Numbered from the stretch's first letter, positions 43,836-54,500 are shown. The stretch is 64,000 nt of DNA from Hymenobacter sp. GOD-10R (GCF_035609205.1 NZ_CP141187.1:1-64000), one strand, 5' to 3'. The notes: generated by a model from the letters alone, not told the origin. A program made the numbers and translations.

Positions 43836-46800
43836 ATGCTCCCCCAGCCCCCGACGCCAGCCGCCGCTGCCGCTTTGCCAGCCCCCGACGACCTGCTGCG
43901 GGCCGTGGTCGACACTTCGCTTACCGGCCTCATCCTCTTCCAGCCCATGTACGCGCCCCACAACCCGGCCGAAATGGTTGACCTGGCTTACGTGCAGCTT
44001 AACCCCGCCGCCCAGCGCATGCTGCAGCTGCCCGAGCACCCCGCCAACACGTTCCTGACGCTCTACCCGAACGCCCGTGAAGCCGGCATTTTCGCCTTTT
44101 ACCGCACCACCTTCCTTTCGGGGGAGCCCGCCCGCTACGACGTGAATTACCAGCACGACGGGCTCGACAATTATTTCCAGCTCGCCGGGCGGCGCGTGGG
44201 GGAGCTGCTGCTGGTCAGCTTCTCCGACACCCGCGACCAGCCCCGCACCGCCGTGGAAGTGGCCCTGCGCGCGAGCCAGGCCGCCGAGCAGGCCGCCCGC
44301 GCCGACGCCGAGGCCCAGCGCCAGCGGTTTTACGAGGTGCTCCTGCAAGTGCCGGCTCAGGTCGCCACTTACCACGGCCCCGACCACGTGTTCTCCTTTG
44401 TCAATCCGCGCTACCAGGCCTATTTTCCGGACCAGGCGCTGCGGGGTCGCCCCCTGCGGGAGGCCCTGCCCGAAGCCCTAGCGCAAGGCTTTGTCGGCTT
44501 GCTTAATCACGTGTTTCAGACCGGCGAGCCGTATTACAGCCCCGAGCAGGAATTTTGGCTGGGCTCGGCGGGCACCGGGCCGCCCGAGCAGTTGTTTCTG
44601 AATGCGTTTTTCTGTCCCCTGCGGGATGCGCAGGGCCGCATCGACGGCCTGCTGGACTTCTCCTACGACGTGACCGAGCAGGTGCGGGCCCGCCGGCAGG
44701 TCGAGCAGCTCAACCAGCAGCTGGAAGAGCGGGTGCAGGAACGCACCCACGAAACGCAGGCGGCCCGTGCCCAGGCCGAGTGGCAGCGCGCCCGCCTCGA
44801 ACAGTTTTTCATGCAGGCCCCGGCCGCCATTTGCGTCTTCGATGGGCCCGACTTCCGCTACGAGCTGGTGAACCCCGCCTACCAGGCCCTGTTTGCCGGC
44901 CGGCCCCAGCTGGGCCTCACCCTGCTCGACGCCCTGCCCGAGCTGGCCGGCCAGCGCGCCCTGCGCACGCTGCAGCAGGTGTACGACACCGGCCAGACCC
45001 ACCGCGAAGCGGGCGTGCTGGTGCGCCTGGCCCGACCCGGCGACGGCCAGCTGGAGGACCGCTACTTCGACTACATTCAGCAGGCCCGGCGCTAGGAGCA
45101 CGGCCGCGTCGACGGGGTGCTGGTGTTTGCCTACGAAGTCACCGACCAGACCCGGGCCCGCCAGCGCACCGAGGCCCTGCAGGCCGAGCTGCTGGCCGCC
45201 GCGCAGCGCCAAGTGCAGGCGCGCGAAACCTTCTACCAGGTGTTCGAGGAAACCCCGGCCCTCATCTGCATCCTGCGCGGCCCGGAGCACCGCTACGAGT
45301 ACCTGAACAGCGCCTACCAACGGCATTTTCCCGGCCGCCAACTGACCGGCCGCCCCGTGGCCGAGGCGCTGCCCGAAACGGTGGAGCAGGGCTTCATCGC
45401 GCTGCTCGACGGCGTGTACCACACGGGCCAGACCTACTTTGGCCAGGAGCTGCTGCTCACCATCGAGGCCACCGCCACCGCCCCGGCCCAGGCCGACTAC
45501 TACAACCTGACCTACCAGGCCTACCGCGAGCAGGGACAGATTGTGGGCGTCTGCGTCTTTGCCTACGTCGTGACGGAGCAGGTGTTGGCCCGCCAGCAGG
45601 TCGAGCAACTCAACCAAGAGCTGGAAGCCCGGGTGCAGGAGCGCACCCGGCAAGTAGACGCCGCGCAGGCCGCCACCGAGCACGAGCGGGCCCAGTTGCA
45701 AGCGGTGCTCGCCCAGGCCCCGGTGGCCATTGCCTTGTTTGCGGGGGAGGATTTGCGCGTCACCTCGGTCAACGCCGCGATCTCGACGCTGTGGGGCTAC
45801 CCCCCCGAGCACGTGGTGGGCCGGCCGCTGCTGGAAGCCGTGCCCGAGCTGCAAGGCCAGGGCTTCGACGACTTGCTGCGGCAGGTGCTGCACACCCGGG
45901 TGCCCTTTATCGGCACGGAAACGCCCGCCCTGCTGCAGCGGGCGGGCCAGCTCCACACGACCTATTTCAACTTCGTCTACCAACCGCTCTACGAGGCCGA
46001 TGGCCAGGTGACCAGCGTGCTCTGCCTGGCCGTGGACGTGACCGAGCAAGTATTGGCCCGCCAACAGGTCGAGCAGCTGAACCAAGTGCTGGAAGCCCGG
46101 GTGCAGGCGCGCACCCGCGAGTTGCAAACCCTGTTTGCGCAGGCCCCGATGGCCCTGGTGGTGCTGCGCGGCCCGCAGTTTCTCATTGAGCAAGCCAACG
46201 CTCAGGCCGGGCACATCTGGGGCGTGGCGGTGGCCGACGTGCTGGGCCGCCCCCACTTCGAGGCCATTCCCGGCTCGGGGGGCCAAGGCTTTGAGCAACT
46301 GCTGACGGGCGTGCTGGCCACGGGCGAGGCCGTGGTGCTGCGCGAGGTACTCATCAAGCTGGCCCGCGCCCACACCGGCCAGCCCAGCGAGGGCTATTAC
46401 AACGTCATCTTCAAGCCCCTCTTCAACGAGGGCCAGCCGCAGGCCACGGGCATCGTGGTGATGTGGACCGAAACCACCGACCAGGTGCTGGCCCGCCAAC
46501 AGGTGCAGGACCTGAACGAGGAGCTGGCCGCCATCAACGAGGAGCTGGCCGCCATCAACGAGGAGCTGACGGTCACCAACGAGGAACTGCACGAGAGCAA
46601 CCAACAGCTTACGCGCACCAACGTGGACCTGGACAACTTCATCTACACGGCCAGCCACGACCTGAAGGCCCCGATCACCAACATCGAGGGGCTGCTGCTG
46701 GCCCTGGAGCACGAGCTGCCCGCCGCCGCTCGCCCCGGCGACGTGCCCCTGATGCTGACCCTGATGCAGGAGGCCGTGGAGCGCTTTCGGCGCACCATCA

Positions 46801-47297
46801 ATCACCTGACCGACCTGAGCCGCCTGCAAAAAGAGCACAACCCCGATGCTGACGCCGTGGTCTTGGCCCCGGTGGTCGAAGCCGTGCGCCTGGACCTGAG
46901 CCCGCTGCTCACTCACACCCAAGGCCAGCTGACGGTGACGATTCCCAAGGGCCTGACCGTGACGTTTGCCGAGAAGAACCTGCGGAGTGTGGTCTACAAC
47001 CTCTTGAGCAACGCCTTCAAGTACCACCACCCCGACCGCCTGCCCGCCGTGCAGCTGCGCGGCTCACTCACCGACGACTACGCCGTGCTGGAAGTGCAGG
47101 ACAACGGCCTGGGGCTGGACTTGGCGCAGGGCCAGGAGAAGCTCTTCGCCATGTTTCAGCGCCTGCATACCCATGTCGAAGGCACCGGCGTGGGCCTCTA
47201 CATGGTCAAGCGCATCCTGGAAAATGCGGGCGGCCGCATTGAGGTAGACAGCCAGCTGGGGCAAGGCTCTACCTTCCGGGTTTATTTTCCCCGTTAA
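43836..47297 (+). pseudogene. Six-PAS sensor histidine kinase interrupted by one TAG
   Basis: From ATG 43836 the frame runs 1153 codons with a single TAG at 45093-45095 inside PAS domain 3 (QQARR[stop]EHGRVDG). Six PAS domains lie in tandem, joined by coiled segments of the type RRQVEQLNQQLEERVQERT. A coiled coil with NEELAAI repeats leads to the kinase core: H-box ASHDLKAPITNIEG, N-box NLLSNAFKYHH and G-boxes (DNGLGLD, GTGVGLYMVKRILENAGG). A shorter product from GTG 45117 (726 residues) would keep three PAS domains and the kinase. Either this is a mutated gene or the downstream part is made alone. It has no transmembrane helix, so it senses intracellular signals. Its likely partner is the CheY-like gene 38 bases downstream. 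Confidence 0.8.
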
Positions 47298-47335
47298 CAA
47301 CGCCAGTTAGGTCCCCGGACCGTATAGTAGTTTAA

Positions 47336-47743
47336 ATGTCCAAGATTCCCGCCGTACTGCTGGTCGATGACGACCCCACTACCAACTTTCTCAATAAAAA
47401 GCTCTTGCTACGCCTGGGCGTTACCGACAACATCCGCGTCGCGCTCAATGGACAGGAGGCCCTGCATGAGATGCGGGAACACTGCCAAGAGCAGCCGACC
47501 GACTGCCCGGTATTGGTCTTTTTGGACATTAACATGCCCGTCATGAACGGCATCCAGTTTATGGAGGCCTACCAGCAGCTGCCCGTTGAGGAGCAGCGGG
47601 CCGTGGTCGTGGTGATGCTCACCACCTCGGTGAGTCCGCGGGACCAGCAGCGGGTGCAGGAGCTGCCCATTGCCGACTACCTGGACAAGCCCCTAACGCA
47701 GCAGCAGGTGGAGCGCGTGCTAGCGCAACACTTCGCTGAGTAA
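47336..47743 (+). CDS. CheY-like single-domain response regulator
   Basis: This 135-residue protein is a lone receiver domain (Rcp1-type) with VDDDPTTNFLNKKLL, phospho-acceptor Asp in VFLDINMPVMNG and the conserved Lys in YLDKPLT. There is no output domain. It lies 38 bases after the PAS kinase gene on the same strand and probably takes phosphate from it, as in bacteriophytochrome-like Bacteroidota modules. Targets are unknown. Confidence 0.93.
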   Translation: MSKIPAVLLVDDDPTTNFLNKKLLLRLGVTDNIRVALNGQEALHEMREHCQEQPTDCPVLVFLDINMPVMNGIQFMEAYQQLPVEEQRAVVVVMLTTSVSPRDQQRVQELPIADYLDKPLTQQQVERVLAQHFAE

Positions 47744-47880
47744 CTACAGGGCGGGGCAGGTATGGTGGCGTGCGCAGGCAGTTACGGGCTGCCAACTAGT
47801 AGTGGCCGCGCTTCCGGCTTTGCTTTCGCAGGTGGTGGTCAACAGGTGCGACCTGGCCGACCTGCGCTCCCTCCGTGGTC

Positions 47881-49661
47881 GGGGTTCTTCTTGCCAAAAG
47901 ATACTGTTGGCGAATTCATTGTGGGGCAAAAAGACTATTTTCAGAGGCATCTCAACCGCTTCTGCTCATGAGCTTACACCTCCAACCCAGTATACCTGTT
48001 CCGTCTCAAACACGCCAAGTAGCGCAAGCGGCATTCCCGCGTGGCAATCGCTATATGCAGCTGCGGGATACCTTGGGCACGCTGTATGATGACGCCCTCT
48101 TTGCCGACCTGTTTCCAACGCGCGGGCAGGCAGCCCAGGCGCCCTGGCAGTTGGCGGTGGTGACGCTGCTGCAATTCGCCGAAAATCTCTCCGATCGACA
48201 AGCAGCCGATGCCGTACGGAGTCGTATTGATTGGAAGTATCTGCTGGGCTTAGAACTGACCGACCCCGGGTTTGACTTTAGCCTCCTGTCTGAATTTCGC
48301 CAGCGGTTAGTGGCCGGCAAGGCCGAGGAACGCCTGCTCACGCACCTGCTGGGCTGTTGCCAGGACCACCAATGGTTGAAAGCCGGGGGTAAGCAGCGAA
48401 CGGACTCGACGCATGTGCTGGCTCGTGTCCGGGATATGAATCGAGTAGAGTGCGTGGCGGAAACCATGCGTTTTACGCTCAACCGCTTGGCCACGCTCTT
48501 GCCCGAGTGGTTAGCCCGCCACCTGCAGCCGGAGTGGGCCGCTCGGTACGGCCCCCGCGCCGAGGACTACCGCCTGCCCCACACCAACGCCCAGCGATTG
48601 GCCTATACGCAGCAAGTCGGGCAGGACGGGTGGTGGCTGCTGGAGCAAATAGAACGGGATGAACAGGCCGCTTTGCTATGGCAGCTGCCAGCCATTGATA
48701 TCCTGCGCCGGGTCTGGCTATAACAGTTTCGCCTGGTGGATGGCCAACTCCTCTGGCGTGTGGAGAATCAAGACGAGTTGCCGCCTTCCGCGCAGCTCAT
48801 CATTTCTCCGTACGACGTGGAAGCGCGCTTTAGTCGCAAACGCACGACCACGTGGGTGGGCTATAAGGTTCATCTAACCGAAACCTGTGAAGACGACCAA
48901 CCGCATCTGATTACGCAGGTAGCGACCACCGTCAGCACCGAAGCAGATTCGACTACCTTGCCGCAGATTCAGCAGGAGCTGGCTGACCAGTCGTTACTAC
49001 CGTCGCAGCAGTTGGTTGATACCGCTTATGTGAGCGCCGAACTGTTTGTACAAAGCCAGCAACTCCATCAGGTGGATTTGGTCGGACCCGCACGCAAAGA
49101 CCAGAAATGGCAGGCGCTGGCAGGGCAAGGATATGCGGCGGCGGATTTCCACGTGGATTGGGAGAAGCAACAAGCCACCTGTCCCCAGGGACATACGTCG
49201 CACTCCTGGTTCCATACGCTAGAAAACGGTCAGCCCCGCGTATTCATCAAATTCTCCACGAAACAGTGCGGGCCCTGTCCCGTGCGCGCGCAGTGTACAC
49301 GCATGAAACGCCGGGGTATTAAGCTGCGCGCCGACGCCCCGTATCAAGCCTTGCAAGCGGCCCGAGCGCGCGATAGTCAAGCGGACTGGCCCCTGCTCTA
49401 TCATCAGCGAGCGGGCATTGAAGGCACGCTTTCGCAAGGCGTCCGAGCCTTTGGTATGCGCCGCTCCCGCTACGTGGGCCTGACCAAAACCCATTTGCAG
49501 CACGTCTTTGTCGCCACGGCGATGAACCTGTGGCGAATCGTTGCGTGGTTAAACGAAGTGCCGTTAGCCCAGACCCGTCAGGCCCCTTTTGAGCGATTGA
49601 TTCCTCCCGCAAGGGCTTAAAGGTGAATTCGCCAACAGTATCCTTTTGGAAGAAGAACCCC
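47881..49661 (+). mobile_element. IS1182-like element inserted in a relaxase gene
   Basis: The ends share an imperfect inverted repeat of about 36 bases starting GGGGTTCTTCTT and containing GATACTGTTGGCGAATTCA. These ends differ from elements A-C. The right end falls inside the mobilisation gene, whose 5' part is missing. The stretch 47744-47880 to its left shows no relaxase-like coding. Confidence 0.82.
47968..49620 (+). pseudogene. IS1182-like transposase interrupted by one TAA
   Basis: From ATG 47968 the frame encodes the DUF772 domain (FPRGNRYMQLRDTLGTLYDD, then ALFADLFPTRGQ) and, after a TAA at 48721-48723 (RVWL[stop]QFRLVDGQ), the DDE half (TTWVGYKVHLTETCEDDQ, DTAYVSAELF, GIEGTLSQGVRAFGMRRSRY). 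The frame is otherwise continuous for 551 codons. A Gln codon changed to TAA is a plausible single mutation. Active transposase is unlikely unless the stop is read through. Confidence 0.85.
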
Positions 49662-51113
49662 CACTTGCGCCGGGATGCCATCAAAGCCGTGGAGATCCTA
49701 CTGACGGCCAGTCCGGAGGCGTTCGAGCGCAACGCGCAAGGCGAGGCCAAGGACATGCGCAGCTCGCAGTGGGTGCAGGATAATCTCACCTTTTTACAAC
49801 AGAAGTTCGGCTCCCCGAACGTGGTGAGTTTTACCTTGCACCAGGACGAGACCACCCCACACATCCACGCGGTCATCATTCCCATCACCCGCGAGCAGCG
49901 GCTGCACGAGGGCAAACCAGTAGGGGAGGCCGTGCGCCTGTCCTGCCGGGAACTGCTGAGTCCGGGTAGTCTGCGCCGGCTGCAAACCGAGTACGCGGAG
50001 GCCATGGCCCCCTATGGGATGGAGCGGGGCATTAAGTACAGCACGGCTTTTCACGAGGACGTGCGGCGCCACTACGGGGCCCAGCAGACCACCAAAGAGC
50101 ACCTGGCCCAGGTGGCCGCTCCTTTGCCTCACACGCCCTTTGTGCTGGGGGAGAAGAAGTGGCTGGAACACCTAAACCCCCAGGCGTACCTCGAGCGAGA
50201 ATTGGCCCGCATGAACGAGCACCTGGCCCAGCAAGTAGCACTCGTGAATGCCAAGCTCGCGGAAGTAGCCACGGTAGCTACCGCCAACACCTTGGAGCAT
50301 GAACGGGCGAAGGTGTTGGAAAAGCAACTCGCCACGAGCAAGAAAACCCAGCAACAAGCGACCGCGGCGTTAGAGCAAACCAAGAAAGAACTCGCGGAGA
50401 AGACGGAAGCTCTACTCAAGAACGAGCGCCAATATAACGCCCTAGTGATGCGTACGGCCCAAGGGGAGGCTCTACCGCCGTATTTAAGCCAATGGGTGGG
50501 GAAGGTGCAGGAGCGGAGTCGTCAGCGCGCCGAGCAAGTTATCACCCGCGTGTTGCAAGGTCCGGTGCTCGATGGCAAGCCAGTAGAGCAGGCGCTCAAA
50601 GCGGAAGGCTTTGGCTTGCAAAAACTAGAGAGTGGACAGATCGTGCTGCGAGACCACCGCACGTACGCGCAGTTTGCCTTAACCAACGTTCGCCCAAATG
50701 GACACCCTTTCCAGGAGCAGTTCCAGCAGGCCATTGCCCGAACCCGGAGCGAACAAGAGCAAGCGCGTAGGCGGGAACTCGCGCAGGACCCCCGAGCCGC
50801 CCACGTACTTATTCAAGCGGCTGATGGAGCGCAAGCGAAGCACGTGGCGCTGACCCTCGAACAAGCAGGCGCCAACGTGTGGCACGTGCAGCCATTAGCC
50901 GGCGAGCAGGTGGAAGTGCGCGTAAGCTATCGGCTTGACTGGAACACGATTGAAGCCCTTGATCAAACGCTAACAGAGGTGCGGCGTACCCCAGGTGTCC
51001 AGTTGCAAGAGGAAGCCAAGCAGCGTAGTACGCACTTAGAGGTCATACGCACCATTGAACGCGAGCGGGAACGAGCGGCTCGGCCGGATCAGTCAAAAGG
51101 AATTTCCTGGTAA
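49662..51113 (+). pseudogene. MobV/Pre-type relaxase, 5' truncated by the IS
   Basis: The open frame continues out of the IS terminal repeat and encodes the central and C-terminal parts of a Mob_Pre relaxase, including the metal-binding motif HQDETTPHIHAVIIPI and the region around GIKYSTAFHEDV. A long coiled coil (about 180-280 of the fragment) and a charged C-terminus follow. The N-terminal segment with the first catalytic motif and nucleophile is absent, so nicking at an origin of transfer is not expected. It shows that a mobilisable plasmid or element once integrated here. Confidence 0.82.
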
Positions 51114-51188
51114 AAAAACGCCAAGTAGGTACAGGCTAAAACCCGCTACTAGGCTAGGTACGTACGTGCGGTCGCTACCCTTGTGTTT

Positions 51189-51518
51189 ATGCCCGCGGAC
51201 TTAGTTGCCATTCTCGATGCCTTACGCTTGCAACTGCTATCCCTGACAGTCGCGGCGCCCTATTACTGGCCCCGGCTCTTGCGCGTCGCTCAGCAACTCG
51301 AGTACGTCGTACACGTCTGTCCACCCGAGGAGTGGCCCGTCAAGCGCAAGCTAGGAGGCCTATCCTTGGGACGGCAAGTACAAGGTGTAGTGCCCACGCA
51401 GCAACAGTTCCAGTGGCACGTGGCCGCCCTGCAAGCAAGCGTGCGAGACAAAGAGCCGCCTAGTGATTGTTATGCGTGGCACCAACAACTGCTGGACCTA
51501 ATCCTGTGCGTGCTCTAA
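51189..51518 (+). CDS. Hypothetical protein
   Basis: This 109-residue protein starts at ATG 51189 (a GTG two codons earlier is possible). It is mostly helical with motifs PYYWPRLLRVAQQLEYVVH and QQQFQWHVAALQ. No signal peptide, membrane helix or known domain is seen. It follows the relaxase remnant by 75 bases on the same strand and may be plasmid-derived. Confidence 0.5.
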   Translation: MPADLVAILDALRLQLLSLTVAAPYYWPRLLRVAQQLEYVVHVCPPEEWPVKRKLGGLSLGRQVQGVVPTQQQFQWHVAALQASVRDKEPPSDCYAWHQQLLDLILCVL

Positions 51519-51585
51519 ATTGAGGGTGAAAACACCCGAGCACTTTTAGCGGTTATCAAGCTGTCTGTTAACCTATTATATTCTT

Positions 51586-51807
51586 ATGCCGCGTCCTACT
51601 TTACGCTTATCTCACCCAATTACCCCCTCCCTAGAACAGAAGCTCCATCGTTTTCTCGCTGGTAATCCGCTAGTACAACGCGTCTCGAGTCTGGTCGCTG
51701 ATCTACGACAACTCACCCAGCAGCAACTCTGGTTTGAGGATCTCGGCTCCGTGCTGTTGGTCTACACTAAAGAAGGCGAGCACGTGGGCTACATTGCCGC
51801 CGAGTAA
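51586..51807 (+). CDS. Small hypothetical protein
   Basis: This 73-residue protein has an N-terminal basic segment and a helical middle (SLEQKLHRFLAGNPLVQRVSSLVADL) followed by a beta-rich end (FEDLGSVLLVYTKEGEHVGYI). It resembles other small soluble proteins in this part of the window. The family is not recognised. Confidence 0.5.
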   Translation: MPRPTLRLSHPITPSLEQKLHRFLAGNPLVQRVSSLVADLRQLTQQQLWFEDLGSVLLVYTKEGEHVGYIAAE

Positions 51808-51872
51808 AAGCGGCTATCCTAAGAACTAACGAACGCAACTATAGGAGGCTTTCGCCAGGCACCTAAACGCGT

Positions 51873-52112
51873 TTAGTGTGTCAGATAAGGGGCCAGCCGC
51901 GCTTCATCACTCGCGGCAAAGGCTGTGACGAACACCAGGGCGCAGCGAACAGGATGATAAGCTACTTCCACAAAGAACAGCCCCGGCATTTGGCAAAGTT
52001 TAACCGTGTCTTCCCCAAGGAAACGCTGCGAGACCGTCACCCCTTCCGCGTACACTTTCTCATACTGCGTCGCCACGGGCAAGTTCTGAAATTCCTGGAA
52101 GGTAGTGGCCAT
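51873..52112 (-). CDS. Small hypothetical protein
   Basis: The ATG at 52112 gives 79 residues (MATTFQEFQNLPVATQYEKVY ...). It has a beta-rich centre (GLFFVEVAYHPVRCALVFVTAF) and no signal peptide. The frame stays open upstream, but the earlier part is Arg-rich and unlike protein. Similar small proteins are common next to stress or signalling genes in Bacteroidota; the function is unknown. Confidence 0.5.
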   Translation of the reverse strand: MATTFQEFQNLPVATQYEKVYAEGVTVSQRFLGEDTVKLCQMPGLFFVEVAYHPVRCALVFVTAFAASDEARLAPYLTH

Positions 52113-52339
52113 GTGTAGCCCAGTACGCGTGTGCAGGCGCGGTAGTCGGCTTTGCTGGCTCGAAATTTCTCTCAGCGTGAGCGTAACGAACCCTGCCCTT
52201 GTACGTTTTGGCCAGAAAGCAACTGCTTTCCCATCCGGGCACAGAGAGTGCGATGACGGCTTAGAATGTCGTCGTCTTTCGGTGGAAAAGGTGCATCTTG
52301 ACCGCGAACGCATTGTTGAAAGAACCATTTTTATCGTTT

Positions 52340-52756
52340 ATGCTGATTCATTCCCTCCTCGACCGCGATGGTAGCAGCTGCACCCTAACCTATGACGAAT
52401 CGGAGGGCTGGCTGCGAGCGACCTGGCGCGGCTATATTGACGCAACGGAGGCAATGCATGGCGCGTCTGAGTACTTAACGCACGTCGGCCCCTTGCACTG
52501 CGCCTACCTGCTCAACGATAACTCCGCGCTGCGGGGCTCCTGGTTTGACTCGGTAGAGTGGCTGGAGCGGGTCTGGCTGCCCCAAGCCTTGCAGCGGGGC
52601 CTGCACTACGTGGCTCATGTCGTGCAGGCGGATACGCGCACGGACATTCTCACGCTGACCTTTCCGGCGCCTCTAGTCGGCATGTTGGAGTTGCAGATCT
52701 TTCACCAGGTAGCGGAAGCCGAGGAGTGGCTGCGTAGCTGTCAACAGCGCACGTAG
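52340..52756 (+). CDS. STAS/SpoIIAA-like hypothetical protein
   Basis: This 138-residue protein starts at ATG 52340. The pattern of an initial beta hairpin (CTLTYDESEGWLRATWRGYID), a helix with a conserved acidic position (ATEAMHGASEYL), a strand with LLNDNSALRGSW, and helices later resembles STAS/SEC14-like domain proteins that occur widely in Hymenobacteraceae. It may sense ligands or regulate by protein binding. No neighbour makes this clearer. Confidence 0.6.
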   Translation: MLIHSLLDRDGSSCTLTYDESEGWLRATWRGYIDATEAMHGASEYLTHVGPLHCAYLLNDNSALRGSWFDSVEWLERVWLPQALQRGLHYVAHVVQADTRTDILTLTFPAPLVGMLELQIFHQVAEAEEWLRSCQQRT

Positions 52757-53051
52757 TGAGTAGTAGGGGCCGAAACATGCGTTGAACGGCTAGGGAGCCG
52801 TTGGTGCAATACACCGCAAGCGCTTTGGCATGCCTAGTGGTTTTCCTGCAAGCTATTGATAATCCATACTCATCGTTAGTCCATGGCTCTTGGGGCAGGA
52901 GTAAGGGGAAAGAAACCAGCACCAAGCAACTACCCAGCGAGGCATGCTGCTTAGGATACCGGTCGCTCGCTTTTGGAGGAAGCAGCAGGTAAGCAAGGTC
53001 GGCATTTAGCTTCGCTATACTTGTCTTTGCTAGCGGTAAAGAATGGTTACC

Positions 53052-53345
53052 CTACTGCAGGTTGAGGACTTTGAGGACCCGTTCAGTATCAGAAAAGTCT
53101 CCCACCAGCCGTCGTACCAAGCCCGGGCGCTTCTTGAGCAACATCGGAACGCCCAAGATGGCTTCCTGACTGGCGCGCTCGGGTTGTTGGTAGAGGTCCA
53201 CCACCGTTAACGTATAGCGGCCGGGTAAATGCTGCTCGCAGAGCGCCCGAAGCGTGCGCAGCGCCCGTTCGGACTTGGGCGTAGTGCCGGCCACGAAGAG
53301 TTCTAGTTCGTATTCGGGTTCCGGCGCGCGAGCAGAAGGCAGCAT
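53052..53345 (-). CDS. kaiB: KaiB-domain protein
   Basis: This 97-residue protein starts at ATG 53345. It has the KaiB thioredoxin-like core: YELELFVAGTTPKSERALRTLR (KaiB has LYVAGxTPxSxRAL), ALCEQHLPGRYTLTVVDLYQQPERA, and ILGVPMLLKKRPGLVRRLVGDFSDTERVLKVL. The length matches KaiB. No kaiC or kaiA is nearby. In non-cyanobacteria KaiB-like proteins often work with unlinked KaiC proteins or in stress tolerance. The frame extends 56 codons upstream with no protein-like character, which supports this start. Confidence 0.85.
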   Translation of the reverse strand: MLPSARAPEPEYELELFVAGTTPKSERALRTLRALCEQHLPGRYTLTVVDLYQQPERASQEAILGVPMLLKKRPGLVRRLVGDFSDTERVLKVLNLQ

Positions 53346-53646
53346 TCGGTAGTGATAAAAATAAACAGACGCGCTGGCAAGTACCTCGCCAACAAGGCCG
53401 AGTATACCCAAGACGCGGGTACTAGGATTTAGTGGTGATCGCCGAATTGCTGCTAAGCAAAGCATACGCTGCCTACTAAAACCAGGCCTTGCCGCTTGGC
53501 GACACCTGTTCACTTTGTAGAATAAAAATAGGAGCTTGCCAAGGTATATGACATGTAATAGAATTAAAATATGATTAAATTAATATGGTTCAGCTTGTTT
53601 ATAGCGTAGAGAAGCCAGAGTTTTGTCTCTGCACAGTACGTACCAC

Positions 53647-53859
53647 ATGCCAGTACCCGGCTATTCCCTGAAGAAGTTTCCCAAGCTGCGGCAGCGGCAC
53701 CACGCCGTAAAGTGGGCCCTGGCAATGACTCGGGGGACTTCCCTGGAACCTAGTCCCTATGAGCGGTTCTTGCTGACCCGCTATGCGCGTGGATTTGTCA
53801 CGATCGACCAAGTGCTGGAACGCTTAGCTAACCACAGTGGGCATTCGTCTACCTTGTGA
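53647..53859 (+). CDS. Small basic hypothetical protein
   Basis: This 70-residue protein is basic at its N-terminus (YSLKKFPKLRQRHHAVKWAL) and has a helical second half (ERFLLTRYARGFVTIDQVLERL). It could bind nucleic acid. The ATG at 53647 was preferred over an earlier non-ATG start. The family is not recognised. Confidence 0.5.
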   Translation: MPVPGYSLKKFPKLRQRHHAVKWALAMTRGTSLEPSPYERFLLTRYARGFVTIDQVLERLANHSGHSSTL

Positions 53860-53979
53860 TGGTCTGGCTTTTACGCTGCATAAACGGGCATCGTCTACCC
53901 GGGCCGGGAGAGTACGTGGGTTTGCTTGCTGCCAAGTAAGCATTGCTATTCTTAACCGGGTGCTTTCCTGTCCTACTTT

Positions 53980-54321
53980 TTACGCAGGTGCGGTGCGCTT
54001 ACGGCGTTCCGCTTTCTCGACACTGCCCTGGCCCCCGGGGATGACATGTGCCTGCAGGATTGCACCGATCTGGCCCATCATATGATACTGCAACTCTTCG
54101 CTGCTGCACACATACGGTAGATCACGCCCATCACGCAGGTGTACGATCACGCGGTGTACCTGTCCTTCGGGAGAGATATAGCCGATGCAGGCGTCACGAT
54201 TCTGGTCGGTTACGGGTAGGGTATCCCGCGTAATGGCCACGATGTCGGCAGTGCTCAGCAACGCGATGCCATTGGCGCCCAGTTGCAAAAAGGCCGGTAG
54301 GGGAGACGGAGTAGAAGGCAT
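53980..54321 (-). CDS. Hypothetical protein with LytTR-like beta-strand pattern
   Basis: This 113-residue protein reads LLSTADIVAITRD, IGYISPEGQVHRVIVHLRDGRDLPYVCSSEELQYHM, a pattern that superficially resembles a lone LytTR domain (strand with IxxITRD, then DGR and LPY). The conserved LytTR helix residues are not certain. It lacks a receiver domain and signal peptide. It may be a small DNA-binding protein; this is tentative. Confidence 0.45.
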   Translation of the reverse strand: MPSTPSPLPAFLQLGANGIALLSTADIVAITRDTLPVTDQNRDACIGYISPEGQVHRVIVHLRDGRDLPYVCSSEELQYHMMGQIGAILQAHVIPGGQGSVEKAERRKRTAPA

Positions 54322-54500
54322 AGAGAGTAGAGAAGCGCCAATACTACGGTTCTGCTTGTAGTAGCGCCTACCCCTTCTTAGCCAAACAGACCTAACAGGT
54401 TGGTAGATAAGAAAGAAAAAAATGGCACGTAGCCTTACTAATGAGATGAGCGTTGACCTGTTTGTGAACGAAGACGTACGCTAAAGAGGCTGATGTAAGG

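Noticed and set aside
44478..47030. An 850-codon open frame on the minus strand
   Set aside because: It is antisense to the clearly coding PAS kinase and consists of the Leu/Gly/His/Gln-rich pattern produced by GC-rich DNA read backwards.
20417..49620. Reassignment of TAG to an amino acid
   Set aside because: Several intact genes (for example those ending at 1323, 12014, 12817 and 16510) use TAG as their natural stop, so genome-wide reassignment is not supported.
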